In this document: piece by piece, positions 10,151-23,439 of the stretch
Numbering within the stretch: position 1 is the stretch's first letter
Layout: every line of letters begins with the position of its first letter
Assembly: GCA_026874595.1 (NCBI GenBank)
Contig: CM049317.1
Coordinates: 67,918,118 to 67,982,117 of the forward strand
Direction: 5' to 3'
Length of the DNA stretch: 64,000 nt
Source: Sipunculus nudus
Taxonomy: Eukaryota; Annelida; Sipuncula; Golfingiida; Sipunculidae
Notes under the pieces: model-generated
The model's database searches: none
Seen by the model: the letters and a program-made list of their open reading frames with translations, nothing else
Told to the model about the DNA's origin: nothing
Position numbers and translations under genes: made by a program

Positions 10151-12429
10151 GCGTTAATGCATGTGACACAATGGGACCCTCTGTGATGGAAACCTCAACC
10201 CTTTAGTCCAGACATAGGTGTCTTATGGCATTGCCATGGCAACATTAGCAGAGATATCCCAGATACTGTTAGAACCTGGGCTCTTTGAAAAGATCGAGCC
10301 TCACTGGTCTAATCAGACACATAACAGGCCTTCCTATTTGAAAGACCAAAGGGCTGATGGTACTTCAGGTCAGGGGGGTCAATGGTTGTGAGCTGGACCC
10401 AGGGTGAATGGTTCAGTTCACATCCTACTAACTGGAGTGTGTGAGATTGATAATACAGACCAGCCTGATATCAGGGTCCTAAACAGAGTCCTTACATATA
10501 TCATGGACCACTCTGGTGCACTTGGCTGCTTCCTTAAAGAAAGAAGGCACTGAGACTTACCAGCATCTGTAAAATTCATGGAATTGTAACATGTACATAT
10601 ACTAAGTTTATGCTGATCACAGCAGTGTGGCTTCAGGAATTGCCTATATGGAGAAATGCTAAAATAAATAAGTTTCAAAAATATAATAATAGTGCCAGTT
10701 TCATCCAATTTTTTTTCCTTTTTATTTGGGCCTAGTTCATTCTTGTAGGTTTTCTTAATGACCTCACTGCACTAAGAGCATAAACATCATGTTCATTAAG
10801 TTACATATGGAGGTGACTTATAAGTTATAGGGTTTGATAAGTTTATTTCTTCATCAATATTTGGGTCAAAATTATTTCTGGGTGGAATTTGCAGGGTCTT
10901 CCTGGGTAAAAAAAAAACACTGATTACAATTTTTAAAATTCTTTTGTCCGTCTTCCGCACTTGTTTGTTCTAGATCTCAAACATGGCTGATTTTCAAAAA
11001 GTTAACATTTCGCCTTATATTTTGTCATTAGTGACTGATTTGGTCACGATATTTATTTTTGACCATGACCTAATTTCTAAGGCCAAACACTTAAAAAACT
11101 GCAAACATCTAGTTCAACAATTGCCCATGCATGACCAGTGCCCATTGTAACTGTGCTGATTCACTCCAAGCTGAAGAGGGTGTTTAAATCTTGGCCACGG
11201 GTCTTATAAAATAGAATGGTTAGAATGAATCAGATAAAACCATTACTGCACCATGTTCCATCATGTTCGAGAAAATAATTATATTGGACAGCCTATCGAG
11301 AGAGATTTTGATGCATGTGATAATAAATAAAATTTAATTTTTATGACAAGAGACCCCAACTGTGGAAAATTTATTCAAATTAAAACTGTCTAACAGCTGT
11401 CTAACAACTTGAATATGATATTCATAATGGAATACCTTTTTATGAGGCGCTGACTTATATAATTATATAGGGGATCAGGTATTGTATTTTTTTCTCCAAA
11501 AATATTCCCAGAATCCAAGTCACCTTGTACCTAAATTCCTGGAAGATTAATTAATTCACTTAGCTGTCATAATAAATTCCATTTCATAAATTTCTGTTCC
11601 AGTCAAAACGATACACCTGGTTTGTGTTTTTATTTTTTGGCTCCTTTACTTTGCATCACTTGATAAGAAGTCGCACAACAAAGATATCAGCTGATAAGGT
11701 TAAGTAGGGTTGGCTCATTGTACCTGAAGATATTTCTAGGGCAATTTACTATGTCTGTAGATACAGTGGAGGCAGATTATATAAAAGAAATTTGTTTAAG
11801 TATTTGTGTTTCTTTTGCAGAGCTGAGATCTTCTGAATAGATTGGAGGGGAAAATGAAATATGAAGTGATCACAAGAAAAAAATTACTAACCTATGGAGA
11901 AATAAATTTAAAGAAAAATTTAAGTCTGATTTTGAAAATTTCATTTTAATTAAACCCATTTAATTAAACTTGTGCCACTTAAAGTACCAACTGATATATT
12001 TTTATTTACTAAAATGAAAAACAAATTTTCTTCCAAATTATCTCATAGCAGTAACTGTAACTGTTACTTGCCAATAAATCTAAAGACAAAAAGATAATTT
12101 AAATAAACATGAGAAACTCCAAATAAAAATATCTTACCATACTCTGTTGGTTATGTCTTATTCTACCTTTAAAATACAATATGGAAAATAATGATAATAG
12201 TTTTCTTACCTTGCAGTCACGAATGAATGATGAACAATTAATCAAATTTGCCACAGTAAAGTGGTTATGGTGGTCACTATAGGTCCTTTGTAAATCCCAT
12301 GCAGTGACCACCAACTGACCAGAGAGGGGTTAGCTGAGCCAGGAGGGGGGTAGGGTATATGACTCACTAATAGTAATAGGCACCAGATTTCCCATAGAGC
12401 TCTTCAATACTAATTCACCCCAGCTCCCC

Positions 12430-12850
12430 TACCCCCATGATGTCATTGAGCTGATTTAAGGAGCTTCTAAAGTCATTATCTTCTCATCTATGTAGATAAG
12501 GTCCAGGGCAAACAAATAGCCACCTGTATAGTTACCCCATAAACCTGTCAGCCCTTAGCTATCTGGGCCAGCCCCTGTAGAAGCCAGGCCACAGGGCTGT
12601 GATCTGTGGGGGTCTCAAATAGCCCCACTAAATCTTACTGATAGGACATCCTCAGTGGACAATGACCACCCTGGTGTATTAATTGCCCCTTGTAAGTGTC
12701 TTACACTGGGGCCAGGGCAGGGTAGTTTGTTGCTGGGTGGGATTGCTGGTCACTGACTGTAAACAGATTAAGCCCCTGCAGGTACTGTTTTAGTGTCAGT
12801 ACATTAACAATGAGATGCAGGGTGACTGATGACTCAATGACATCATATAA
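12430..12850. promoter_or_regulatory. Candidate regulatory block
   Basis: Unique and less AT-rich. It shows paired GATA-type words (CTTATCTACAT read on the minus strand near 12490), an AP-1 site TGACTCA at 12830-12836, and an ATF/CRE-like TGACATCA at 12838-12845, just before a TATAA-like CATATAAG. Function is not testable here. Confidence 0.2.
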
Positions 12851-13142
12851 GTGACACTTTGTTTGTATTTATATATTTCAGAACACCACAGATATTATCT
12901 GGTACTGGATTTGTATGTTCATTAGCACCATACTGTACTCATGATGTTATTTCACAATTTCCACTGTATAAGGCAAATGCTAAAAGTATTAAAAATATCA
13001 CCTGTTTTTCTTTATATACAGCTGACATTAATAATGATAAAGATTATCATTTTTATTATTAATATCATTATTATAACTATGAATTTTATTTACTAGTCAA
13101 CAACTATTATTATTAATAGAAGTAGTTACATTGGTATTTTCC

Positions 13143-13144
<2 letters not shown>

Positions 13145-13177
<33 letters not shown>

Positions 13178-13209
13178 AATTATTATCATCATTTTACTTC
13201 AATAATCAT

Positions 13210-13249
<40 letters not shown>
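13145..13249. repeat. Two ATT trinucleotide microsatellites
   Basis: Runs of TTA/ATT at about 13145-13176 and 13216-13249, separated by imperfect AT-rich sequence. Confidence 0.9.
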
Positions 13250-13250
<1 letters not shown>

Positions 13251-14576
13251 TTAAATCACAAGTTAAGAAATTAATTTAAGTGACTCCAATTCCTGTTGTT
13301 GATTTGCCAATATTCATATCAGTATGATTACAAAGATACTAGACTTTATAATATTGTTCAAATAACATGGTTATAATATTGTTTCAATAATATATCAAAT
13401 ACCATTTTATTATAACACTGACCATTCAAATGTAAAATATTATCAAGTAAAACAAATTACATATTTCAAAGAAAATGAACAATAGCTGGATGGAAGACTC
13501 ACAACTGAACTAGTCTGTAATTGTGAGTGATCAACTGCAGCCATATGTAACCCTCGGAGGTAAGTGTCCTGGGGGAATAGTAATTGATTTTAGATGTCAT
13601 CTCTTGATCACAGACAGATTACACGCCCCAGGTGACCTGAGGTGTTTGACTAGACAGGGTAGGGCAACATCACAAGGGTTCTGTAACCCCTTTATATATT
13701 TATACTAGCCCCCCAGCGTGCGAGTGTGTTTGGTCAGTGAGGTCTCCCTGCTGATCAGTATTTATTTATTGTGTTTCCATTTATTTCTATGGATTTCTAG
13801 GCTGGCTGGGTGGCTGTTTTAGTATACATGTACAAATGTCTTCTTTAGAATCTGAGTGCATAACTTATTTTTAATAATTATTTGTTTCAATGCACTGCAT
13901 TTTTTTAGATTTTTATTTGCAATTAACAGTACACTTTTTGTGTTTTGATTACAAATCTTAAATGATAAAATGAGTAAAATGATAATTTATGTTGATCTAA
14001 ATAAACAAATTTTGTGCTCTGATCACACACATTTGTACTAAATTTGCTTATATTTTCAATGAAATCTCAAATGATAAAATGAATAAAATATATATTTTTT
14101 GTCAAAATAAAAATTCAGCATGTCTTTAGTGGAACTAGAAATAATGTGTATGACAATCCGTTTAATATTTTTTAGAGCTTTATACAATTTTCAGTCATGT
14201 TCATAAAATGTAATCATATTAATATTAGTGGTGGGAGTCGGTTCCTTCTTGATAATCGATCATCAGTATGAGCAAACCGACTGATGATCGATTATTAATC
14301 AGTTCAGACAAATATATGCAATTATCAAAGAAATATGCAATTATCTGTGAAACTGTGCCTACGTTTCCCCGACAGGTATTCTCGATCCTTCGAGGTGTAA
14401 CGATCCTTCCACGTATAAAGACTAATTTTAAGGATCAAATTTAACGAACTGCAACGTCGGGTAATATCTTTCATTATGGAATTCTAAGAATATAAGGCCT
14501 ATAAAGGGGTTGTTTTTCTAGCACATGAAGGCACATTTTACGGGCCCAGGTGCACTTGGGGCAGATCATACGAAAA

Positions 14577-15081
14577 ACAAGTGACCCATGGGTCATGACG
14601 CTCAGCTGACAAGCATGACCTGTATTTAAAGCCTGATGGTATACCTTATGGTATCTGATCATACTTGCATGGAAGATGGAAGATTTGGGATGAAAATTCT
14701 GACTTGAAATGCATCCACAACTTTTTTCAAGAAGCTGGTCCTGTGACATTGACATTTGACCCTAAGACCTAAATATTAAAAGGTTTGTTCCTCTATTGAC
14801 ATGTAAGGTTTGGGATGATTATTTTGGCTATAAGAATTAATTCTGGGAGGTGCAAACACACCCCGTAACTCAGAGAATATAGGTCACAGTGACCTAATTT
14901 CAGATCTGCAAGGAGATCTTTTTAGAATCTCTAAGACTGCATAGGGTTCATGTATCTAGCCCTTACAGTTACAATTTGTGCCCTGCTAACGGCCAGACTG
15001 CTGGCCAGACGGACAGACACAAGGATGACAGACAAAGACCCATCGCTATAGCACAGCATGACTAAAAGTCAGCTGAGCTAA
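14577..15081 (+). mobile_element. Short family D element (D2), complete
   Basis: It starts ACAAG, followed by the 14-bp palindrome TGACCCATGGGTCA and then CGCTCAGCTGAC. It ends with a degraded ACGG-type tract and the hairpin arm AGTCAGCTGAGCTA. At about 505 bp it has a single diverged GTGACATTGACATTTGACC unit rather than an array, and an exact AGGTCACAGTGACCT at 14881-14895. It lies inside the hAT-like element. Confidence 0.7.
14881..14895. promoter_or_regulatory. Exact consensus estrogen response element in D2
   Basis: AGGTCACAGTGACCT, in the same place relative to the 3' end as in D1. The homologous site at 17611-17625 in the next D copy has one change (AGGTCGCAGTGACCT). Confidence 0.6.
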
Positions 15082-15084
15082 ATA

Positions 15085-16300
15085 TCACTGAAACTGCACT
15101 GACAAAAGGATTTCTAAGGTGGCTAACTGGCAGACATAATGGATTTCTGACAAGTCTGACACTTGATATCACACATCCTCAATAAGAGACCAAACTTGTA
15201 GCAAATTCTCCAAAGGATGTTACAGTAATGAATGTCCAAAACAATTCAAAAGGCATTTTCAGGCCCTCATATTAGATTTATAGATATGTAAATGTAAAAA
15301 GTGTAAGTCCAATATTTTTTTATTATCACTGCTTTCAATGGGATCAGCAGGGTAGGTAAACTGCAAAACCTGAAAGAAAAGAAATGCAGAAACCATGACT
15401 AAAGGTCTTGTAAAACAAGCATGACCTAGCTAGTGTGACATCATGGACTGAGATTCACAACTTGCAGTCAAATTTTGAAGAACCAATTTGCAAATTTGTT
15501 GAAAATTTCCTATGACAACAGAAATATATATCACCTATGTCTGGTAAAAACACAGTGAATTGATGGTCTGAGGAAAATGCATGATTGTTAAGCTATCAGG
15601 AACTATTCCAACAGCTTGCTTGAAACCTGTCAGTCTTAAAAGGAACACCACAAAGGGCAAATATAAGATCAAAATATATAGCAAAAATCAAGGAAATACA
15701 TGCAAGAATTATTGAGAAACAGGTGCTTCTGTATGAAATTTTATTCAATACAAGCCAACTGTACTGCACTTTTATAAATGATGGTAATATTTATTCAGAA
15801 ATATTTGACCCAATCCTATACAAGATTACATAAATATACATCCAACTGCATTCACTCTAACCGTTGAGATAATATGATCAAAAGGAATTAAAAGATGGTT
15901 GCCTGGTGGCCATATTGGACTTCTGACAAGTCTGAAATCAGACAACAAACATTCTCTAAATCGGACTTAACATTAAAGAAAAATTACTGAAACTGCACTG
16001 AAGAAAGAATTTCTAAGGTGGCTAACTGGCAGACATAATGCATTTCTGACAAGTATGCCATTTGATATCCCACATTCTCCAATAAGAGACCAAACTTGGG
16101 GCAAATTATCCAGTTATGAATGCCCAAAATAATTCAAAAGGCGTGTCCAGGCCCTCATATCAGATTTATAGATATGCAATTGTAAAAAGTGTAAGTCCAA
16201 TATTATTTATTATCACTCTGCTTTTCAATGGGGTCAGCAGGGTAGGTAAACTGCAAAACCTGAAAGAAAAGAAATGCAGAAAGCATGACTAAGAGTCTTG
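15085..16300 (+). repeat. Direct repeat of about 310 bp, copies 899 bp apart
   Basis: A block beginning near GAAACTGCACTGA (15090) and ending near GAAATGCAGAAA (15390) recurs from 15989 to about 16285 with modest divergence. Both contain AAGGTGGCTAACTGGCAGAC and AGCAGGGTAGGTAAACTGC. A third, shorter relative of its start (ATGGTTGCCTGGTGGCC) lies near 15895. No coding potential is seen. Confidence 0.8.
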
Positions 16301-16699
16301 AAATAAAACAAAAAGCCATCCTAAATCAAGGTACACATCCACATATTATGAGAACAAACACTTGCTTTTATATGTGGTGATATATATTAAAATATTCAGA
16401 TATCTAGAAAACTAAGTTTATTGCTAGGATTCCATAAAATAAACTGCAAAATGTTCCCATCATCTTATAAATCAGTAGCTAAACCTTAATACTATACTCT
16501 CATAGTCTTAATGCCTGGCTGAAGCAAATGTTTTTGTTATGGTGTAACGAGCTACTTATCACTGAGCCTTATCACTTAATAGGCTGATACAAAAGGGAGT
16601 CATATGTCACCAGTGTCACTCACAATTACAGCCACACAGGGAGATGTACCAGCTGGAGTGGGATGGTTATATTTACAAGAAAAACAGAGATGGTCTATA

Positions 16700-17824
16700 A
16701 AATAAGTAATTGTGAACATCCCTGACCTATGACCTTGGCCTTTTGCCCACATATCAACTGGATTCTTTCTAAATGATGGGTAACTACTAACCACTTAAAT
16801 CTGGTGTAATTACTTGGCAACCAATGGGTGAATATCTTTGACCTGCAACCTTTAACCTGCTGTCCAGCTGACCCCAAAATCAATAAGTTATTTATTCAAG
16901 CAAAAAGACCCATAAATATGAAGTTTGAGTCAAACTGAGTGATGCATAGATGTGGCATATGTGAAAGACTGAAGGTTTAGGTTGAACAGTTACACTTGAA
17001 ATATGCTCACAAGCATTTAGAACAATTAAATATTGTGAATGTGACCTTTGACTTTTTGACCTCAACATCAATAGGCTTCTTCCCTTATTGGTAGGTAAGC
17101 CATATATGACAGATGGAAGATACAGATTGAAAAGTTTGCCTGAAAATGACTCCACGCAAGAAGTGGGTGCTGTGAACTTGACCTTTGACCTCAAAATCAA
17201 CAGGTCTTTTCCCCTGTTGGCAGAGAAGCAATATCAGTGCTAGAAGGTTTGGAATGAAAAGTCTAGCTTGAAATGTGTCCACAACCTTTTCGAAGAAGTG
17301 GATCTTGTGACCCTGACCTTTGACCTTGTGACCTCAAAATCTAAAGGATTCTTCTCCAACTTAGTAGGTGAGCTATATGTGAAAGATCAAAGAATTGGGA
17401 TGAAAGGGTTGGCTTAAAATGCATCCAGAGGCTTTTCAAAGAAGAGGCTCCTGTGACCTTGACCTTTGACCTTTTGACCTAAAAAAAATTATGGTTCTTC
17501 CCTTGTTGGTAGGTGAGCTGTATGTGAAAGATGGAAGATTTGGGATGAAAATTTTGTCTAAAAGAGTTATTTCTGGGGGGTGCAAACACACCCCATAACA
17601 TCGAGAATATAGGTCGCAGTGACCTAATTTCAGGTTTGCAAGGAGATCTTTTTATAACCTCTAAGACTGCATAGGGTTCATGGCCCTAGCCCCTACGGTT
17701 ACGATTTGTGCCCTGCTAACAGACGGACGGCCGGCCTGACGGCCGGCCGGACGGACAGACGGAAGGACGACGGACAAAGACCCATCGCTATAGCCCAGCA
17801 TGACTGAAAGTCAGCTGAGCTAAA
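16700..17824 (+). mobile_element. Family D body and 3' end (D3), 5' end not identified
   Basis: Five or six diverged units of about 145 bp, each with a TGACCTTTGACC-type word, run from about 16700 to 17560. The D 3' module, an impure ACGG/CCGG tract (about 17722-17775) and a hairpin ending in AGTCAGCTGAGCTA follow. No ACAAG start was found nearby. Either the 5' end is lost, or the start at 14577 belongs to this copy and the ending at 15081 belongs to another. Confidence 0.6.
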
Positions 17825-18368
17825 AAATTGCAGACTAGTCCCCCAAAAAATTCCAGCTGAAATCCAAATACTCGACCGGCCGGGTTAACCCTCAACAGAG
17901 AAATCTTTAAGGACGGCCTAAACAGAAGCACCTGGCATCGGTTGAATAAATTATTTCTAAGAGAATCTCGCAAAATTGGCATAGACCTGGAGAATTTATG
18001 GAGTATTTTAACGCCTTCCCGCCAATATTTTGCAATGTACATTTCGTAAGAAAATTCTCCGCTAATTCTGCAGCCCCCTTCGAGTTCACAGATAATAAGT
18101 TTAATAGGTCCTCCGTTCTCGCATCTGCGTGTCATACTCAGTTACATACGGAAGTTATTTGGGAACACAAGACTCATTATATGAAGCGCGGAATGTGGTA
18201 AAAACCGGAAGAATAATTTATGCCTATCACAGAAAGGCATTCTGGAAAGAAAACAATCATTATTATGATGTAATCGATAGTTGGCTTTGGTAATCGAGCG
18301 CTTGAAAGTGGCAGCAAACCGACTGACTTTCGATAAAACTTGATGATCGGCCAACCACTAATTAATAT

Positions 18369-19209
18369 ATTTAGTCATTTTAATAGTTTTTAAGCTCTGA
18401 GTGGGAATGCAAACTTACAAAAACATATATTAAATTCTCCTCCAGATCAAAATCTCAACAAACAATATTTTTCTAGAGGCAAACTGTAAATGTGTAATAA
18501 CTACTCAAAAAAGTATTTCCTGAAATATGAACAGATGTAAGGAGAACAGACAAAGAAAGAATGACATATATATACCTGAGCATGAATGAAAGTCAGCTGA
18601 GCTGAAAAAGAAGTATGGAAAATTAATTGACACATAAAAATCAAGCCTTGAGCAAATAGCCTGTCAAACTCAAGTCTCTCTGAGTCTTTAGTCAATATAA
18701 CCTGTAAAGATTTGTAATTTAGTGGGTGTGTTTTAACATTGGCCTCTTTTAAGCAATAAATCATTTTTCTTTATAGTATACCTAGTAATCCAAGTTTTTA
18801 CAAACTTGCAGGTGTTATCGTGACAACAGCAGGGACAGGCCAGTAAATAAGTTTCTTAGCTTTGACTGCTATTGAACCATAGGTTTGCATGCACCGCCCA
18901 GTTCTGCTTGGCTGGCCATGAAAGCATTAGTTAGTGTTGATGCGAGAAGAGAACTTGTGGAGCAGACTCCTAGTTCAACACACCTTAATGCCCCTGTGTG
19001 AATCACGACATAGAAGTTTCTATGGGGTTTACTACCACATAATAATAGTCATTATCTCAGAGTTTCAAGTGGGGTCACTGAGTGCTTTCGTGGTCGGCTA
19101 CCTTCTGAATACTTCAGTGGTGCATCTTCTCGTTGAAATTTTAATACCAGACAAAAATACCACAAGACATATATGCCATGTCTAGTTTCATCTTATTTAA
19201 TTGCAATTC
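18369..19209. other. Unique DNA with one D-type 3' end relic
   Basis: No gene was seen. At about 18528-18612 a degenerate copy of the family D 3' end survives (ACAGACAAAG, then GAAAGTCAGCTGAGCTGAAAA). The rest is unremarkable AT-rich sequence. Confidence 0.5.
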
Positions 19210-20410
19210 CTGTGCAGGGCCCAACATTAACTTTTGAAAGTACTTGCCAGTCAGGCAAGTATAACATCAAGCTTTTACTTGCCCTTCATGAATTTTTACT
19301 TTCCCAACAAATATATAACTGATTGTAATCAAGAACAAAAAGAACATTTTTCAAGCCTTAACTTGGATAAAGGTTCATGTTGGACCCATGCACTTGCCAA
19401 CAGGGCCAGTAGGAGGAGACTTCTAGTTGCCCTTCCACTATTGGAACTTTCAGTTGCCCCTGGCAAGGGGTCCGTGTCACCTGGACGCTGTTCAGATGGA
19501 CCCTATGAAAATGGACACCGACAGCTGGACACTATGAAAATGGACGCTGATCAGCTGGACACTATCCATTTAGACGGTATCCCAACATTATGAGAATCAT
19601 ACAGGGATAATCATACAAAATGAAGCAATATAAATCCACCAACTCGACCCATTGTTATTGGTTCTTAATATTATGCACTTTTGTCAGATTTGAAACCATA
19701 TGTATTGGCCTATATCGACCTTTTGTGATGACGAACCATTAATGGAATACCGAATAGGAAAATGAAAGTGAACTATTTCAGTAAAGATTTTTCTGTAAAT
19801 GTGTGTTTTGTGTATTTTTTTTTTACCCACCAAACGTTCATCAAGCAATGATTTATAGTTTCCAAGGGCGATTGGTCTGAACTGCATACACCTGGGCAAC
19901 CGGTCCGATCAATGACCGTACCGCATTTTCAAGCTTGATATTTAATACAATTTCGTAGGAGACAGAACAACTTAATATAGGTAACAATCATTGCTTTTTT
20001 CATTGTTACAACAATCTTATTGCTTGGTAGAAATAGGCCTACGAAGCTTTCCAGCGGCATGACGTTGTATAGAGGTTTAAGGTATAGGGAAACACGATAT
20101 GACGAGAATAAACATACTTGTGTATATACATTGTACATTGTTATGTGATTTTGTAAACATGTGTGTTTTTTTCAATGACTTATCTTTCCAAGACAATCTG
20201 ATGTTTTTAGACACCTGTGCATACAAGATAAAATATTTGAATTATATTGTAAACTATATATTGTATACTACTGATGTGGACCAATTAATCCTATCATGTA
20301 CATGATTTCATTGCTTCAGGTTCTTTAATTTTAACTATACATTGTAAATTTCGGAATGATAGAATAATTTACAATGGAAAATATTTTAAACATTACATTA
20401 CCTTTATATA

Positions 20411-20798
20411 ATTGAAACTACACATGACCATTATTAAAAATTTTCTTTGTTGGGTAAATGAAACAAAAGACCCTCATTCGCACGAAATATGCACAAAAAC
20501 ACAATATAATATAAAACATAATATGGTTATTGTTGAATTGGGTCCCCCTTTTATGGAATCATTTAAAAATAATGAGAATTATATTCATTTCTTGTCAGTA
20601 GGCGTCTTTCTGAAAAGGTGAATTCAGACGATGCCGTCTATAATACAATAACGTCTAGATATGATCAGCGTTCATTTTGATTTGCATGATATGAAAAGAC
20701 CCTCATTCGCACGCAATACACACAAACACACAAAATAATCTAAAACATAACATGGTTATTATTAAATTGGGTTTCCTTTTTATGGAAACATTTAATAA
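20411..20798 (+). repeat. Tandem internal unit of the 7.7-kb element
   Basis: A segment with GACCCTCATTCGCACG and TTTTATGGAA occurs at about 20470-20570 and again at 20698-20798. The continuation after the first copy (ATGAGAATTAT, then TAGGCGTCTTTCTG) reappears at 26849-26890, beyond the D-outer element. This shows that the second copy was split by that insertion. Confidence 0.75.
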
Positions 20799-22264
20799 AC
20801 AAGGGACCTATGGGTCACGACGCTCAGCTGTAATATATGATAAAAAAATATTATTTAGAAATGAGGCACATGCTGGTTTTGTGTGGTAATAAGTATTAGC
20901 TGTATTATGAGTTGTTGTTGTTTAGCTTATGTATGATTTTCATAGTACCTTTGGACACAGGGAAGAGGATTGATTTCATTTATTTTATTAACAAATGGAG
21001 TACTATTGTCACACAGATTTTGACTTGGCCATATAACTTATAAGCAGAACATATAATATAAGAGTTTAACTATTTATAAAAAAAAAATTACAAATATTGT
21101 CCCAAATATAATTTTTATTAAAAATAATAAGAGAATCATATGATTTTTTTTAAATGAAATATAACTGATATGATTATTAAAATAATATTAAAGAATATAT
21201 TCATGAATGCATTCATGAATACATTTTGAAAGTATTTGCACGAGTATTCATATACTTTCATTTTTACCTGACTTCCCATTCTTTATGCAAGAAATTTTAT
21301 AATAGAGTACATAATCATATTCGTATTTAATTACAATTACAAAGTATTCGCAACATGTCTGGTATTTATTCAGTTTTCACCAAACAATGATGATGAGAAT
21401 CCAGAATATACAAAATTCACACATTTAAATAATGATCATAAGTACCTGGTTTAATGGCTTTTATATTAAAAAATAACTGTAAAAAATTCATTTTGGACTA
21501 ATTTCACATCAATGTACACACTAGACACAGTAGGAATCTAGATTAATATTATCAACTGCATCTTTGTCTATCATTAATTTCCTTCATATGATCCCTAATG
21601 ATTAGTAATGAATAATATGATTTACTTCTTTATCATTAAAATTGAACTGGAAAATGCCATAGGTGACTGCATGGTGTTATTTGGAATATGTGACATTCTA
21701 CCCATCGATACAAGATTCTTATATCATCAGTAACTGCAAGTTAATTTCCTGTTATTATAAACTAACAAATTCCTTTTCTATTTTTCTTTAATTTGTTATT
21801 AAAAACCAATAAAAATTTATTAATTTATTGTTTATTGTTATGTTGTTGGTTAAAACTACTAGATGAGTTGGGTTGGACACCTGGATCAACTGTGGCTGGC
21901 CATAAGCTGCCTAGATTCCTGTATGCCTCTCCTCAAGCGTGCATAAATTGATGAAAGGTCAACAAGGTCAACATACAGGTGACTCAAGAGGGGCTGGAGA
22001 GAGCCAATGTCTGACAGGGTCTCATAAAAAACATTAATAAAAGCTACAATTTTTGGCCAATTTCTTTCAGCTTTCTAAACTAACAAGTGACCCATGGGTC
22101 ATGACGCTCAGCTGACTGGGAAGAGATTCGCAAAAGGAAATTTTATCATCAGAATGGTAGTATATACCCATTCAACTGAAGCATCAAACAGATTAACCAA
22201 CAGGCCAAGATTTAGTCTGTATTTATATATCTCAAAAATAGAGAAAAATGTGTAAACTTTTAAA

Positions 22265-23436
22265 ACTAGAATAGGGGTAACCGACAAGTGACTACATGTA
22301 TCTGCCAAAATCTGATAGTGAGGCATGGATTGAGTGGCAATGGGAAATAGAGTGAGGTATGTTGCATATTAGCATGGATGTCTGCAGCCTAAATGTGTAT
22401 GTAGGTTGTGCCACCTACCACAAATCCAGAAAGCTGTCCAAGTTGTATACACCTGCAAAATTTTAGGCAGAAAAGTCAAACCACTACATGTATATGAGCG
22501 ATTTTTGCCCATGGCAGACAAACAGACAAACACTGTGCAAAAATCTTTGCAGGTAACCCCTCCAGTTTTGTGTATGATAAAGACCTATGTGAGATCTAAA
22601 CACATGCACAATTTTGGCCCAATCGGTCAAATGGTTCCTGAGATATGAGCTTGGATGTGTCCAGCGTTAACTAGAATGTAGGTGGCGCCACCTGTCATAG
22701 AATCAAGAAAGCTGTCCACGATGTATAAACCTGCAAAATTTTAGGCAGTTATGTCGAACCACTACAGAGAAATGAGTAATTTTAGGCCACGGCAGACTAA
22801 CAGACAGACGCTGTGCAAACATTGTTACAGGTGGCGCCACCATTTTTTGTGTATGTTACAGAGCTATCAAAGGGCTACATTTGTATAAATTTTATTTCCT
22901 GATCGGTCAAACGGTTCCCGAGATATAAGCTTGGATGTCATCAGCGTGAACGTGAACGTAGGTGGCGCCACCTGTCATAAAATCAAGAAAGCTATCCTGG
23001 ATGTATACACATGACGAATTTCAGGTGAATTAGTCAATTCACTGCAGAGATATGAGTGATTTTAACCCAAGGCAGATGAACAGATGGACACTGTGCAAAC
23101 ATGGTTACAGGTGGCGCCACCATTTTTTGTGTATGTTATAAAGCAATCCAAGGGCTAAATTTGTATCAATTTTATTTCCTGATCGGTCAAACGGTTCCCG
23201 AGATATGAGGGTTTATGAGTGGAAACAGACCCACAAATGGACACTGGATAGAGAGGAAAGGTCAGAGGTCAATGCAAATTGGTTAGGCACCAGTTCACAT
23301 GTGACCCGATAATAGGTGTAAGTTTGGGAATAATCGGTCCATTAGTCTCCGAGGAGCTCTCTGGAAACGAACGCCGCCGCGGCGGAGGAACTCGGTCAAA
23401 AACATAGTATCCGCAAAACTTCGTTTTGGCGGATAC
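22265..23436 (+). mobile_element. Family B element nested in D-inner (B2), complete
   Basis: It starts ACTAGAATAGGG with a decayed 5' hairpin (GTAACCG and TGACTAC) and GTATCTGCCAAAA. It ends with a short GC-rich stretch and the intact hairpin (right arm GTTTTGGCGGATA). It has about three core units with GGTGGCGCCACC, against five or more in B1. Flanking sequence on both sides is one D-inner unit (AAAAATAGAGAAAAA on the left, AAAAATACAGGTGGC on the right), so the insertion is precise and in an A-rich site. Confidence 0.75.
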
Positions 23437-23439
23437 AAA

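Larger units (their letters stand above)
9227..14217. other. Unique AT-rich DNA, no gene recognised
   Basis: No supported exon. Two minus-strand GTAAGA donors near 12130 and 12208 lack good acceptors. The stretch holds an AATC-rich quasi-repeat (9880-10150), a motif-dense block (12430-12850), and two ATT microsatellites. Confidence 0.6.
14226..18360. mobile_element. hAT-like non-autonomous element, 4.1 kb, 8-bp TSD
   Basis: The left end begins TAGTGGTGGGAGTCGG and the right end, reverse-complemented, TAGTGGTTGGCCGATCATC. The 8-bp word ATTAATAT lies directly outside both ends (14218-14225 and 18361-18368), which is the duplication length typical of hAT elements. The left end also has an 11-bp stem CGATCATCAGT with its inverse. 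No transposase frame was found, so it would need enzyme in trans. It contains the short D2 element, a 16.7-17.8 kb D-type body and a duplicated block of about 310 bp. Confidence 0.65.

Noticed and set aside
12125-12320. Two minus-strand GTAAGA donors with open sequence upstream
   Set aside because: Neither has a convincing pyrimidine tract and acceptor, so exon status could not be supported.
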